Part shown: positions 22,103-30,032 of the stretch, piece after piece | How the letters are laid out: each line of letters begins with the position of its first letter | Numbering within the stretch: position 1 is the first letter of the stretch | Source: Streptomyces fulvoviolaceus | Lineage (GTDB): Bacteria; Actinomycetota; Actinomycetes; Streptomycetales; Streptomycetaceae | Assembly: GCF_000718165.1 (NCBI RefSeq) | Contig: NZ_JOEY01000100.1 | Location: 1-30,032, forward strand | Direction of reading: 5' to 3' | DNA: 30,032 bases | Program-made: the position numbers and the translations under genes | Notes under the pieces: model-generated | The model's input: the letters and a program-made list of their open reading frames with translations, nothing else | Databases searched by the model: none | What the model was told of the DNA's origin: nothing

Positions 22103-25100
22103 GTGCACGACGACCGCTTGCTGGTGGAAGCGCGCCTGGAGCGCGCCCTGCGTCAGTTCGTGCGGCCCGCCCGGTACGCGGCGCGCGTACCGCTGGTTCT
22201 GTCCGTGTGGCATGTGCCCGGCGAGCCGGTACCGGCGGACCAGGCGCTGCAGGCGGCGTACGAGCCCTTCGGCATCGGAACGGAATGGGGAAAGCCCTGG
22301 TCGACGAGTTGGTTCCGCTTGGAGGGGCGGGTGCCCGAGGAATGGGCGGGCCGGCACGTCGAGGCGGTGATCGACCCCGGTTTCACGGGTGACGGGCCCG
22401 GCTTCCAGGCGGAGGGCATGCTGTACGACGCCGCAGGTGTACCCCTGAAAGGGGTGCACCCGCGCAACCGTCACCTGACGATCGGGGCCCCGGCGAGCGG
22501 AGGCGAGCCGGTGCATCTGCTCCTGGAGGCGGCGGCGAACCCGGCCGTCCTGCACGGCTTCGAACCTACTCATCTGGGCGACGTCCTGACCGCCGGGGAT
22601 CGGCCGATCTACCGATTCCGCTCTGCCGACCTCGCCGTACTCGACGAAGAGGTGTGGCAGCTGGTCCTCGACGTCGAGGTGCTGTCGGAGCTGATGCACG
22701 AGCTGCCCATGGACCGGCCCCGGCGGCACGAGATCCTGCGGGCGCTGGAGGACATGCTCGACGCGCTCGACCTGCACGACGTCTCCGGTACGGCGACCGC
22801 GGCCCGCGCCGCCCTGGCCGAGGTGCTGTCCCGGCCCGCGTCGGCGAGCGCGCACCGGATCTCCGCGGCCGGGCACGCCCACATCGACTCGGCGTGGCTG
22901 TGGCCGCTGCGCGAGACGGTCCGCAAGGCCTCGCGCACCTTCGCCAACGTCACCGCGCTCGCCGCCGACTATCCGGAACTGGTCTTCGCCTGCTCACAGG
23001 CCCAGCAGTACGCCTGGGTCCAGGAGCACCAGCCGCACATCTGGGAACGGATCAAGCAGGCCGTACAGAACGGCAATTGGGCCCCGGTGGGCTCGATGTG
23101 GGTGGAGTCGGACGCCAACATGCCCGGCGGCGAGGCGCTGGCCAGGCAGCTCGTGCACGGCAAGCGGTTCTTCGCCGAGGAGCTGGGCGTGGAGACGGAG
23201 GAGGTCTGGCTGCCGGACTCCTTCGGCTACACCGCGGCCTTTCCACAGCTCGCGAAACTGGCCGGAATCCGCTGGTTCCTGACCCAGAAACTCAGCTGGA
23301 ACCAGTCCAACCGGATGCCGCACCACACCTTCTGGTGGGAGGGCATCGACGGCACGCGCGTGTTCACCCACTTCCCGCCCGTCGACACCTACAACTCCCA
23401 GCTCCACGCCCGCGAACTCGCCCACGCCGAGAAGAACTTCGCCGACAAGGGCCGCGCCACCCGCTCCCTGGTCCCGTTCGGCTGGGGCGACGGCGGCGGT
23501 GGTCCGACCCGCGAAATGCTGGAGAAGGCACGGCGGTTGCGCTCCCTGGAGGGGTCACCGCGGGTCACCGTCGAGAGGCCGTCCGCCTTCTTCGCGGCCG
23601 CCGAGGAGGAGTACGGCGGCCAGGCCCCGGTGTGGTCGGGCGAGCTGTACCTGGAGCTGCACCGGGCCACGTACACCACCCAGGCCAAGACCAAGCAGGG
23701 CAACCGGCGCTCGGAACACGCCCTGCGGGAGGCCGAGTTGTGGTGCACGACGGCGGCGGTGCGCGTCCCGTCGTACGCCTATCCGTACGACGCACTGGAC
23801 CGGCTGTGGAAGACGGTGCTGCTGCACCAGTTCCACGACATCCTGCCGGGGTCCTCGATCGCCTGGGTGCACCGGGAGGCGCGTGAGACGTACGCGCGCG
23901 TGCTGGCGGAGCTGGAGGAGATCACCGCGGAGGCGATGCGGGCGCTGGGGCCGGGCGGGACGGCGGTGTTCAACGCCTCGCCGTACGAGCGCACGGAAGT
24001 GGTCGGCCACCGGCTGGTGACGGTGCCGGGGCTCGGGGCCGCTCCGGTGCAGGGCGCCGCCTCCGAGGAGGTCCGGGCCGCACGGGACGGCGACGCGATC
24101 GTCCTGGAGAACCACCGGCTGCGGGTGCGGATCGACGCCTACGGCCTGCTCGCCTCGGTCCATGACCTGGCCGCCGACCGGGAGGTCCTGTGCGGCCCGG
24201 GCAACCTGCTCCAGCTGCACCCCGACCACCCCAACGCCTGGGACGCCTGGGACATCGACCGGCACTACCGGCGCCGGCACACGGACCTGACGGACACGGA
24301 GTCCGTGGAGTTGGTGGAGGACGGACCGCTGCGCGCCTCGGTCCGGGTGACGCGGACGTTCGGCAAGTCCCGGATCACGCAGGAGATCCGGCTGACGGCC
24401 GCGAGCCACCGCCTCGACGTCGTCACGGAGGTCGACTGGCAGGAGTCCGAGAAGGTGCTCAAGGCCGCCTTCCCCCTCGACGTGCACGCCGAACGCTCCA
24501 CCGCGGAGATCCAGTTCGGCCATGTGCACCGTCCGACGCACACCAACACGTCCTGGGACGCGGCCCGTTTCGAGATCTGCGCCCACCGCTGGCTCCGGGT
24601 CGCGGAGGAGGGGTACGGCGTCGCGGTCCTCAACGACTCGACGTACGGCCACGACGTCACCCGCACCCCGCACGACAGCGGCCTGGGCACGACCGTACGC
24701 CTCACGCTCCTGCGCGCCCCGCACAGCCCGGACCCGGAGACGGACCTCGGCACCCACCGGTTCACCTACGCGCTTCTGCCCGGGGCGTCCGTCGGGGACG
24801 CCGTCGCCGAGGGGCTGGCCCTGAACCTGCCGCTGCGGGTGGCCGAGGCGCCGCCGGTGCGGCCCCTGGTGCACGTCGACGACCCGGCCGTGACGGTCGA
24901 GTCGGTGAAGCTCGCCGAGGACCGCAGCGGTGACGTGGTGGTACGGCTCTACGAGTCCCGGGGCGGCCGGGCCCGGGCCACCCTGGCGGCGGACTTCCCC
25001 GTCGCCCGCGCCGAGGTGACCGACCTGCTCGAACGGCCGCAGCAGGAATCCCCCCTGAGTTTCGAGCTGCGGCCGTTCGAGATCCTCACGCTGCGGCTTC

Positions 25101-25111
25101 GGCCGGCGTAA
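22103..25111 (+). CDS. GH38 alpha-mannosidase
   Basis: This 1002-aa cytoplasmic (no signal peptide) zinc-dependent retaining alpha-mannosidase is of normal length. After an N-terminal beta-rich domain (about 1-240), the GH38 catalytic barrel begins with GHAHIDSAWLWPLRET, where His260 and Asp262 are expected zinc ligands. SMWVESDANMPGGEALARQ carries the nucleophile Asp337. VWLPDSFGYTAAFPQLAKLAGI, HTFWWEGIDGTRVFTHFPP, VPFGWGDGGGGPTREM and LLHQFHDILPGSSI are further family blocks, the latter two with zinc or substrate residues. The middle helical domain and C-terminal beta domains (about 640-1002) follow. The GTG at 22103 follows GAGGAG; an upstream in-frame ATG (22061) has no ribosome site. It is a single gene, with no mannose transport or kinase genes nearby, so its oligosaccharide substrate is unknown. 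Confidence 0.95.
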   Translation: MHDDRLLVEARLERALRQFVRPARYAARVPLVLSVWHVPGEPVPADQALQAAYEPFGIGTEWGKPWSTSWFRLEGRVPEEWAGRHVEAVIDPGFTGDGPGFQAEGMLYDAAGVPLKGVHPRNRHLTIGAPASGGEPVHLLLEAAANPAVLHGFEPTHLGDVLTAGDRPIYRFRSADLAVLDEEVWQLVLDVEVLSELMHELPMDRPRRHEILRALEDMLDALDLHDVSGTATAARAALAEVLSRPASASAHRISAAGHAHIDSAWLWPLRETVRKASRTFANVTALAADYPELVFACSQAQQYAWVQEHQPHIWERIKQAVQNGNWAPVGSMWVESDANMPGGEALARQLVHGKRFFAEELGVETEEVWLPDSFGYTAAFPQLAKLAGIRWFLTQKLSWNQSNRMPHHTFWWEGIDGTRVFTHFPPVDTYNSQLHARELAHAEKNFADKGRATRSLVPFGWGDGGGGPTREMLEKARRLRSLEGSPRVTVERPSAFFAAAEEEYGGQAPVWSGELYLELHRATYTTQAKTKQGNRRSEHALREAELWCTTAAVRVPSYAYPYDALDRLWKTVLLHQFHDILPGSSIAWVHREARETYARVLAELEEITAEAMRALGPGGTAVFNASPYERTEVVGHRLVTVPGLGAAPVQGAASEEVRAARDGDAIVLENHRLRVRIDAYGLLASVHDLAADREVLCGPGNLLQLHPDHPNAWDAWDIDRHYRRRHTDLTDTESVELVEDGPLRASVRVTRTFGKSRITQEIRLTAASHRLDVVTEVDWQESEKVLKAAFPLDVHAERSTAEIQFGHVHRPTHTNTSWDAARFEICAHRWLRVAEEGYGVAVLNDSTYGHDVTRTPHDSGLGTTVRLTLLRAPHSPDPETDLGTHRFTYALLPGASVGDAVAEGLALNLPLRVAEAPPVRPLVHVDDPAVTVESVKLAEDRSGDVVVRLYESRGGRARATLAADFPVARAEVTDLLERPQQESPLSFELRPFEILTLRLRPA

Positions 25112-25132
25112 GGAGCCTTCGTGAGGAGCCTT

Positions 25133-25173
25133 CGGGGCCGCCCGCCCGACCCCCGTACGGGAGGGCGGCCCCG
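25133..25173. terminator. Bidirectional terminator
   Basis: CGGGGCCGCCC (25133-25143) and GGGCGGCCCCG (25163-25173) form an 11-bp perfect GC stem around a 19-nt loop. Outer bases (GAGGAGCC and GGCTTCTC) extend it with a small bulge. It lies 21 bp after the mannosidase stop and 5 bp from the stop of the converging secreted-protein gene. Confidence 0.85.
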
Positions 25174-25178
25174 GCTTC

Positions 25179-25787
25179 TCAGTGGAGCTTGTTCACGGCG
25201 GTGGCGGTCGTCTCCTTGAAGGCGGGCACCGGCGCGTCGTCGAAGTCGCCGAGCTGCGACCACTCGACGACCGTGACGGTCCGGCCGTCCCGGCCGACGG
25301 AGAGGAGGTGGATGTCGGTGGCACCCCACGACGTGGTGGTGTGGAGGCCGTGGACGCGGGCGCCCTCCTCGACCGGCACCTTGCCGTAGCTCCTGTAGGC
25401 GGCCTGGGTCTCCGGGTCGGCCTGCTCGATGCGCGTCGCACAGGAGCGGATCTCCTTGTTCAGGCGGGTGGCGAGGGCGCTGGCCTTGGCCGTGCTGCCC
25501 ACACCGATCGTCAGCTGGCGTGCGCCGGTGTCGAGTTCGGTGTGGAACGCGCGGTACCGGGAGTCGTAGCCCGGCAGCGTCTCGTCCAGGCAGAGCCGGA
25601 GTTCGACCGGAACCCCGTCGGTCACCCGGCCGGCGGTCCAGGAGGACGAACGATGCGGTGGGAGTTCGGCCGCCGAGAGGAACCGGGTCTGCGGTGTGGC
25701 GCCGGCCTGCACGGCGAGTGTGACGCCCAGCGCGAGGGCCGTGGTGGCTAGTACGGTAAGCGCGCCTGCATGGGTGCGCTTGGGCAT
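25179..25787 (-). CDS. Small secreted protein of unknown function
   Basis: This 202-aa protein has a Sec signal peptide (MPKRTHAGALTVLATTALAL..., hydrophobic to about residue 27, cleavage likely near AGA-TPQ). The mature part is a compact alpha/beta domain with two cysteines (in LRLCLDE and IRSCATR) that could form a disulfide, and ends VVEWSQLGDFDDAPVPAFKETTATAVNKLH. There are no catalytic motifs I recognise; the layout recalls periplasmic or extracellular sensor-like domains, but I do not assign it. The ATG at 25787 follows GGGGGAC. It is divergent from the membrane-anchored XRE regulator across a 187-bp gap, so the two may be functionally linked. Confidence 0.8.
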   Translation of the reverse strand: MPKRTHAGALTVLATTALALGVTLAVQAGATPQTRFLSAAELPPHRSSSWTAGRVTDGVPVELRLCLDETLPGYDSRYRAFHTELDTGARQLTIGVGSTAKASALATRLNKEIRSCATRIEQADPETQAAYRSYGKVPVEEGARVHGLHTTTSWGATDIHLLSVGRDGRTVTVVEWSQLGDFDDAPVPAFKETTATAVNKLH

Positions 25788-25893
25788 GGGTGTCCCCCGT
25801 GAGTCGGTCCATGGGTGTGGGATGGGCGCCGGATGGTCGGTCCGACACCAAGAGCATCAGCGGTCACAACGGGCGGACGCAACACGGGACGCC

Positions 25894-25913
25894 GGATCCA
25901 CCACCGTGGAACC
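25894..25913. promoter_or_regulatory. Imperfect dyad between the secreted protein and XRE regulator genes
   Basis: TCCAC (25897-25901) and GTGGA (25906-25910) are inverted around CACC, with flanking GG and CC also matching. Located between the divergent genes, it is a candidate binding site for the XRE protein. Low certainty. Confidence 0.3.
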
Positions 25914-25974
25914 ATCCCACCCCGTCTGACGTGCAGGTACAGGGAGTGCCTGGGATACGGATCTGGGGGAATCG

Positions 25975-27234
25975 GTGTCAGCACCACAACCACCACAGGA
26001 CGACGTGCAGGAGTTCGCGGCGTTACTGAGGCGGCTGAAGGACCGCACGGACCGCAGCTACGGTTCGCTGGCCCGCCGCCTGAACATGAACACCTCGACC
26101 CTGCACCGCTACTGCGCCGGTGACGCGGTCCCCGTCGACTTCGCGCCGGTGGAGCGCTTCGCCGCGCTGTGCGGGGCGTCGGCGGAGGAGCGCCTGGAAC
26201 TGCACCGGCTGTGGCTCCTCGCGGTGGCGGCCCGGCAGCGGCCGCGGGCTGCGGAGTCCGCGGAGGCGCCGGAGGAACCCGTTGCCGAGGGTGCGCCCGA
26301 CCGCCCCTGGTACCGCCGCCGGCGCATCGCCGTCACCGCGGCCGTCACGGCGGCGCTGCTCGCCACCCTGGGCAGCCTCTCGGCCCTGCCGTCCGGCGGA
26401 CCCCCGGCGGACGACGCCGCACCGGCCCCCCTCCAGTCGTCCGGAACGACGGCATCCGGCACACCTCACCGTTCCTCGTCCACCTCACCGAGCGCTTCCT
26501 CCTCCGCCACCCGCTCCCCCTCGGCCAAGGGCACCTCGACGAAGCCCTCCGCACCGGCCTCCGGCAGCCGCGACCCCTCGTCGGGCAGCGGCGGCTCCGA
26601 CGGGCCGGCGACAGCAGCCGATCCCTTCACCTGGACCGTCAACTCCCATGTCTGGAACGCGGGCTGCGGTCACGACTACGTCATCGACAAGCCGCCCACG
26701 CAGGTCCCGCCGCCCCCGGCCGCGCAGGACGCCGCACCCTGGGCGGCGGCGCAGGGCGCCCTGCACGGCCGCGACACCTACGTGCAGATCTCGGTGCAGG
26801 GGCGCAACTCCACGGCCGTCGTCCTGGAGGCGCTGCGCGTCCGGATCGTCGGGCGCGCCGCCCCGTTCCAGGGCAACTCCTACGCCATGGACAACGGTTG
26901 CGGCGGAGCGCTCACGCCCCGCGTCTTCTCCGTGGACCTCGACGCCGACCGGCCGGTCGCCCACTCGGAAGCGGGCTTCGACGGCGAGAACGCCATCCCC
27001 GCGATCCAGATGCCCTACCGCGTCTCCGTCGAGGACCCGGAGGTGCTGCTGGTCACCGCGCGCACCGAGACCTGCGACTGCAGCTGGTACCTCGAACTGG
27101 ACTGGTCCGCCCAGGGCCGCACCGGCACGGCCCGCATCGACAACGCCGGCGACCCGTTCCGCACGACCGGCATCAAGGGACTGACGCGGTACTCGTACGA
27201 CACGTCCGGGCGTCAGTGGGTGACCGACAACTGA
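25975..27234 (+). CDS. Membrane-anchored XRE-family regulator with external domain and TTA codon
   Basis: This 419-aa single-pass protein has a RodZ-like topology. Residues about 10-85 form an XRE helix-turn-helix (EFAALLRRLKDRTDRSYGSLARRLNMNTSTLHRYCAGDAVP). A basic PWYRRRRIAV start leads into a membrane helix at about 118-138. Residues about 140-215 are a Ser/Thr/Pro/Ala-rich linker. Residues about 216-419 form an external beta-rich domain with four cysteines (WNAGCGHD, DNGCGGAL, TETCDCSW), likely disulfide-bonded. The GTG at 25975 is 5 bp after a GGGGGA site. Codon 17 (26023-26025) is TTA, which suggests bldA control. It could sense the cell surface and act on DNA at the membrane; the ligand is unknown. 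It ends 7 bp from the converging PoxB-like gene with no terminator between. Confidence 0.87.
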   Translation: MSAPQPPQDDVQEFAALLRRLKDRTDRSYGSLARRLNMNTSTLHRYCAGDAVPVDFAPVERFAALCGASAEERLELHRLWLLAVAARQRPRAAESAEAPEEPVAEGAPDRPWYRRRRIAVTAAVTAALLATLGSLSALPSGGPPADDAAPAPLQSSGTTASGTPHRSSSTSPSASSSATRSPSAKGTSTKPSAPASGSRDPSSGSGGSDGPATAADPFTWTVNSHVWNAGCGHDYVIDKPPTQVPPPPAAQDAAPWAAAQGALHGRDTYVQISVQGRNSTAVVLEALRVRIVGRAAPFQGNSYAMDNGCGGALTPRVFSVDLDADRPVAHSEAGFDGENAIPAIQMPYRVSVEDPEVLLVTARTETCDCSWYLELDWSAQGRTGTARIDNAGDPFRTTGIKGLTRYSYDTSGRQWVTDN

Positions 27235-27241
27235 GGCGCCA

Positions 27242-28984
27242 CTAAGGTCGGGGCACGTTCCGCAGGTTGGAGCGGGCCATCTGCAGCATCCGGCCGACCC
27301 CGCCGTCCAGCACGATCTTCGAGGCGGACAGGGCGAAGCCGGTCACCATCTCCGCGCTGATCTTCGGCGGGATGGACAGGGCGTTGGGGTCGGTGACGAC
27401 ATCGACGAGGGCCGGGCCCTTGTGCCGGAAGGCGTCCTTCAGGGCGCCGGCGAGCTGCTTGGGCTTCTCGACACGCACGCCGTAGGCACCGCAGGCACGG
27501 GCGACGGCCGCGAAGTCGGGGTTCTTGTTCGTGGTGCCGTAGGACGGCAGCCCGGCCACCAGCATCTCCAACTCGACCATTCCCAGGGACGAGTTGTTGA
27601 AGAGGACGACCTTCACGGGCAGGTCGTACTGCACCAGCGTCAGGAAGTCGCCCATCAGCATGGAGAATCCGCCGTCCCCGGACATCGACACGACCTGCCG
27701 GCCGCGGTCGGTGCACTGCGCCCCGATCGCCATCGGCAGCGCGTTCGCCATCGAACCGTGGGAGAAGGAACCGATGACGCGGCGACGGCCGTTGGGCGAG
27801 AGGTAGCGGGCGGCCCAGACGTTGCACATGCCGGTGTCGACGGTGAACACCGCGTCGTCGTCGGCGAGTTCGTCGAGTACGGCGGCCACGTACTCGGGGT
27901 GGACGGGGACGTGCTTCTCGACCTTGCGGGTGTAGGCCTTGACGACCCCCTCCAGCGCGTCCGCGTGCTTCTTGAGCATCTTGTCGAGGAAGCGCCTGTT
28001 CTGCTTGGTCCTCACCCGGGGCGTCAGACAGCGCAGGGTCTCCTTCACATCGCCCCAGACGGCCAGGTCGAGCTTGGACCGGCGGCCCAAGTGCTCGGGG
28101 CGTACGTCGACCTGGACGATCTTGACGTCGTCCGGGAGGAACGCGTTGTAGGGGAAGTCGGTGCCGAGCAGGATCAGCAGGTCGCACTCGTGGGTGGCCT
28201 CGTAGGCGGCGCCGTAGCCGAGCAGACCGCTCATGCCGACGTCGTACGGGTTGTCGTACTGAATCCACTCCTTCCCCCGAAGCGCGTGCCCCACCGGGGA
28301 CTTGACCTTCTCCGCGAACTCCATGACCTCGGTGTGCGCGCCCGCCGTGCCGCTGCCGCAGAAGAGGGTGATCCTCTCGGCCTCGTCGATCATCGCGACG
28401 AACTTGTCGATCTCGGCGTCGCCCGGGCGGACGGTGGGCCGGGAGGTGACGAGGGCGGTCTCGATCGTCTTGTCGGGGGCGGGCTCGTCGGCGATGTCGC
28501 CGGGGAGGGAGACGACGCTGACGCCGGAGCGGCCGACGGCGTGCTGGATGGCCGTCTGCAGCAGCCTCGGCATCTGCTTCGGGCTGGAGATCAGCTCGCT
28601 GTAGTGGCTGCACTCGCGGAACAGCTGGTCGGGGTGGGTCTCCTGAAAGTAGCCCAGGCCGATCTCGCTCGACGGGATGTGCGAGGCGAGGGCGAGGACG
28701 GGGGCCATGGAGCGGTGGGCGTCGTAGAGGCCGTTGATGAGGTGGAGGTTGCCGGGGCCGCAGGAGCCCGCGCAGGCGGTGAGCTTCCCGGTGATCTGGG
28801 CCTCGGCGCCCGCGGCGAAGGCGGCGGTCTCCTCGTGCCGGACGTGCACCCAGTCGATGGCGGCGTTGCGGCGGACGGCGTCCACGACCGGGTTGAGGCT
28901 GTCGCCGACGACGCCGTAGAGGCGTTTAACTCCGGCGCGGACGAGGATGTCTACGAACTGTTCGGCGACGTTCTGCTTGGCCAT
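27242..28984 (-). CDS. Thiamine-diphosphate enzyme, pyruvate:quinone dehydrogenase (PoxB)-like
   Basis: This 580-aa member of the pyruvate oxidase/acetolactate synthase superfamily has three domains: PYR (about 1-180, with RHEETAAFAAGAEA holding the catalytic Glu that activates thiamine diphosphate), the central FAD-type domain (about 190-330), and PP (about 360-540) with the Mg/TDP motif from SGDGGFSMLMGD to LFNNS. It would decarboxylate pyruvate to acetate with electrons to quinone. The ATG at 28984 is 9 bp after AGGGGCG; an upstream in-frame ATG at 29038 lacks homology. Acetolactate synthase is excluded as first choice because no small subunit follows and the start KQNVAEQFVDILVRAGVKRLYGVVGDSLN is PoxB-like. 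The amphipathic tail needed for membrane binding in E. coli PoxB is not obvious. It lies 73 bp after the PP2C gene in the same direction. Confidence 0.85.
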   Translation of the reverse strand: MAKQNVAEQFVDILVRAGVKRLYGVVGDSLNPVVDAVRRNAAIDWVHVRHEETAAFAAGAEAQITGKLTACAGSCGPGNLHLINGLYDAHRSMAPVLALASHIPSSEIGLGYFQETHPDQLFRECSHYSELISSPKQMPRLLQTAIQHAVGRSGVSVVSLPGDIADEPAPDKTIETALVTSRPTVRPGDAEIDKFVAMIDEAERITLFCGSGTAGAHTEVMEFAEKVKSPVGHALRGKEWIQYDNPYDVGMSGLLGYGAAYEATHECDLLILLGTDFPYNAFLPDDVKIVQVDVRPEHLGRRSKLDLAVWGDVKETLRCLTPRVRTKQNRRFLDKMLKKHADALEGVVKAYTRKVEKHVPVHPEYVAAVLDELADDDAVFTVDTGMCNVWAARYLSPNGRRRVIGSFSHGSMANALPMAIGAQCTDRGRQVVSMSGDGGFSMLMGDFLTLVQYDLPVKVVLFNNSSLGMVELEMLVAGLPSYGTTNKNPDFAAVARACGAYGVRVEKPKQLAGALKDAFRHKGPALVDVVTDPNALSIPPKISAEMVTGFALSASKIVLDGGVGRMLQMARSNLRNVPRP

Positions 28985-29057
28985 GGCTCTGAGCGCCCCT
29001 TCGGTCTCCTCGGTCTTTCGGGTCCCTCCGGGTTCCATGAATTCACAGCCTGAGGCG

Positions 29058-30032
29058 TCACGCCTCCCACACGGCGGCGGCCGTACGGTCGTCCGCGTAC
29101 CCCTTGACCCTGGTCTGGGTGTCGGCGAGGAAGGCGGCGAGGCCGGGCGGGGCGGGCTCGGACCACCGGCCGGTGAGGTACCGGCACAGGTCGGGCTCGC
29201 CGCGCAGCGGCTCGGCCAGGCCGCCGGTGCACATCAGGAGCGTGTCACCCGGGCGGGCGACGGAGGCGCGGAAGCGGAAGGGTTCGCGGGGCGGCTCGGG
29301 GGCCGGTTCATATGGGCTCGGGGGTGTCGGGATGCCCAGGTCCATCGTGAGCCGGTCGCCCTCGGGGGTCGCGGCGGGCAGCGAGCCGAAGCCGACGACC
29401 GGTTCGCCGGTGATGTCGACGGTCCGGGGTTCGATGTCGTGCCACTCGCCGTCGCGGAGGCGGAAGAGTCCGCCCGCGCCGACGCCGAAGAACACCCGGG
29501 TGCGGCACTCGGGGTCGGCGGGCAGAAGCAGACAGCGCAGGGTGGCCGCGTACTCCTCCGGGTCGATGCCCTGTTCGGTGGCGCTGGCGCGGAGCTTGCC
29601 GAGGCTGCGGTCGGTGAGACGGTGCAGACCCGACTTGAGGTCGCCGCGCCGGCCGGCCCTGATGTCCTCCGCGAGCCGTGCCTGACTGCGGCCCACGGCC
29701 CGGCCGATCCAGTGACAGGCCTCGGCGGCCGCCCGGTGCGCGCCCGGAGTGGCCCGGGCCCCGGTCGCCATCGCCACCAGGATCAGCGACTGCTCGCCGG
29801 TGCCAAAGCGGGCGGTGAGCAGCGAGTCCCGGCGCGGCTCGCCCCGGAACCGGGCGGAGTCGCCGCGCGCCGAGACCGCCCGCAGCGTGCAGGACCCGTA
29901 CCGGGCCCCGTCCAGCACGGTGTCCGGGACCAGGTCGTCGAGGTCGTCCGGGTCGGCGGGCGGGAGCGCGGTGGGCTCGGCGTCGTAGGTGGGCGGGCCG
30001 GAGCCGACGTAGTCGACGGGAGTGGGCGGGAG
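29058..30032 (-). CDS. PP2C-like serine/threonine phosphatase domain protein (5' end outside window)
   Basis: The reading frame is open to the right edge, so the N-terminus is missing; at least 324 residues are seen. The visible part begins with a Pro/Asp-rich stretch (PADPDDLDDLVPDTVLDGARYG) and continues into a PP2C-type fold: SARGDSARFRGEPRRDSLLTARF, LILVAMATG, EEYAATLRCLLLPAD, FFGVGAGGLFRLRDGEWHDIEPR, RPGDTLLMCTGGLAEPL and YADDRTAAAVWEA. TLLMCTGGLAEPL and DDRTAA are the recognisable PP2C elements (normally S-DG and DN-T). The classic first motif DGHGG is not seen and GG replaces DG, so activity is uncertain. A GTG at 29918 could start translation, but the upstream frame continues with normal codon use. 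A GAGGCG-TCA-CGCCTC hairpin (29052-29066) overlaps the stop. Confidence 0.68.
   Translation of the reverse strand, partial: LPPTPVDYVGSGPPTYDAEPTALPPADPDDLDDLVPDTVLDGARYGSCTLRAVSARGDSARFRGEPRRDSLLTARFGTGEQSLILVAMATGARATPGAHRAAAEACHWIGRAVGRSQARLAEDIRAGRRGDLKSGLHRLTDRSLGKLRASATEQGIDPEEYAATLRCLLLPADPECRTRVFFGVGAGGLFRLRDGEWHDIEPRTVDITGEPVVGFGSLPAATPEGDRLTMDLGIPTPPSPYEPAPEPPREPFRFRASVARPGDTLLMCTGGLAEPLRGEPDLCRYLTGRWSEPAPPGLAAFLADTQTRVKGYADDRTAAAVWEA

Overview
The window looks like chromosomal DNA of a Streptomyces-type actinomycete. It is very GC-rich, with strong G/C preference at third codon positions, frequent GTG starts and one TTG start, purine-rich ribosome sites, rare TTA leucine codons confined to two genes, and copies of a dispersed GGCTGGTCGCGC...CCCGCGCCCCT intergenic element. 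Gene density is normal for a chromosome. I see no tRNA, rRNA, CRISPR array, transposase or phage gene.

Layout. (1) 1-3157: the tail of a short-chain dehydrogenase, then a two-gene operon for two secreted GH43 arabinan/arabinoxylan hydrolases, one with a ricin-type lectin module and one with an AbfB (CBM42) module. A promoter and a cluster of TTACGAAC/GTTCG half-sites lie in front. (2) 3165-5518, minus strand: a DUF2278 protein with a lamin-tail-like domain, followed by a cytochrome P450 with an unusual I-helix. (3) 5703-8250, plus strand: a SRPBCC protein translationally coupled to a SAM methyltransferase, a repeat hairpin, then a stand-alone LanC-like protein with a Cys-Cys-Gly zinc motif. 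(4) 8202-16945: a purine (xanthine/hypoxanthine) oxidation module. The FAD, 2Fe-2S and molybdenum subunits of a xanthine dehydrogenase, an AzgA/NCS2-type purine permease and an XdhC maturation factor run on the minus strand, divergent from a PucR-family regulator. (5) 17073-19992: a TPR protein, a repeat-rich patch (dispersed repeat, 40-bp tandem repeat, long inverted repeat) that has invaded or defined the 3' end of a GntR/FCD regulator gene, and a FhuF-type siderophore-iron reductase with a clear DtxR/DmdR iron box. (6) 20319-21874: a DUF2637 membrane protein with a structured leader and a possible 14-codon upstream ORF, and a GHKL ATP-binding (anti-sigma-like) protein with a TTA codon. (7) 22103-25111: a cytoplasmic GH38 alpha-mannosidase. 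(8) 25179-27234: a divergent pair, a small secreted protein and a membrane-anchored XRE regulator with an external Cys-containing domain and a TTA at codon 17. (9) 27242-30032: a PoxB-like thiamine-diphosphate enzyme and a PP2C-like protein that runs off the right edge.

How the genes work together. The clearest functional unit is the xanthine dehydrogenase cluster: the permease imports purine base, the three-subunit molybdo-flavoenzyme oxidises it, XdhC helps mature the cofactor, and PucR probably senses the state of purine catabolism. The two GH43 enzymes probably act on the same polymer outside the cell. FhuF is expected to be expressed under iron starvation. No wholly novel multi-gene system is evident. 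The most interesting signals are the possible RNA leaders before the permease and the DUF2637 gene, the CCG-type LanC-like orphan, the P450 without the usual I-helix acid, the extra Cys pair in the 2Fe-2S subunit, and the two TTA-containing regulators.
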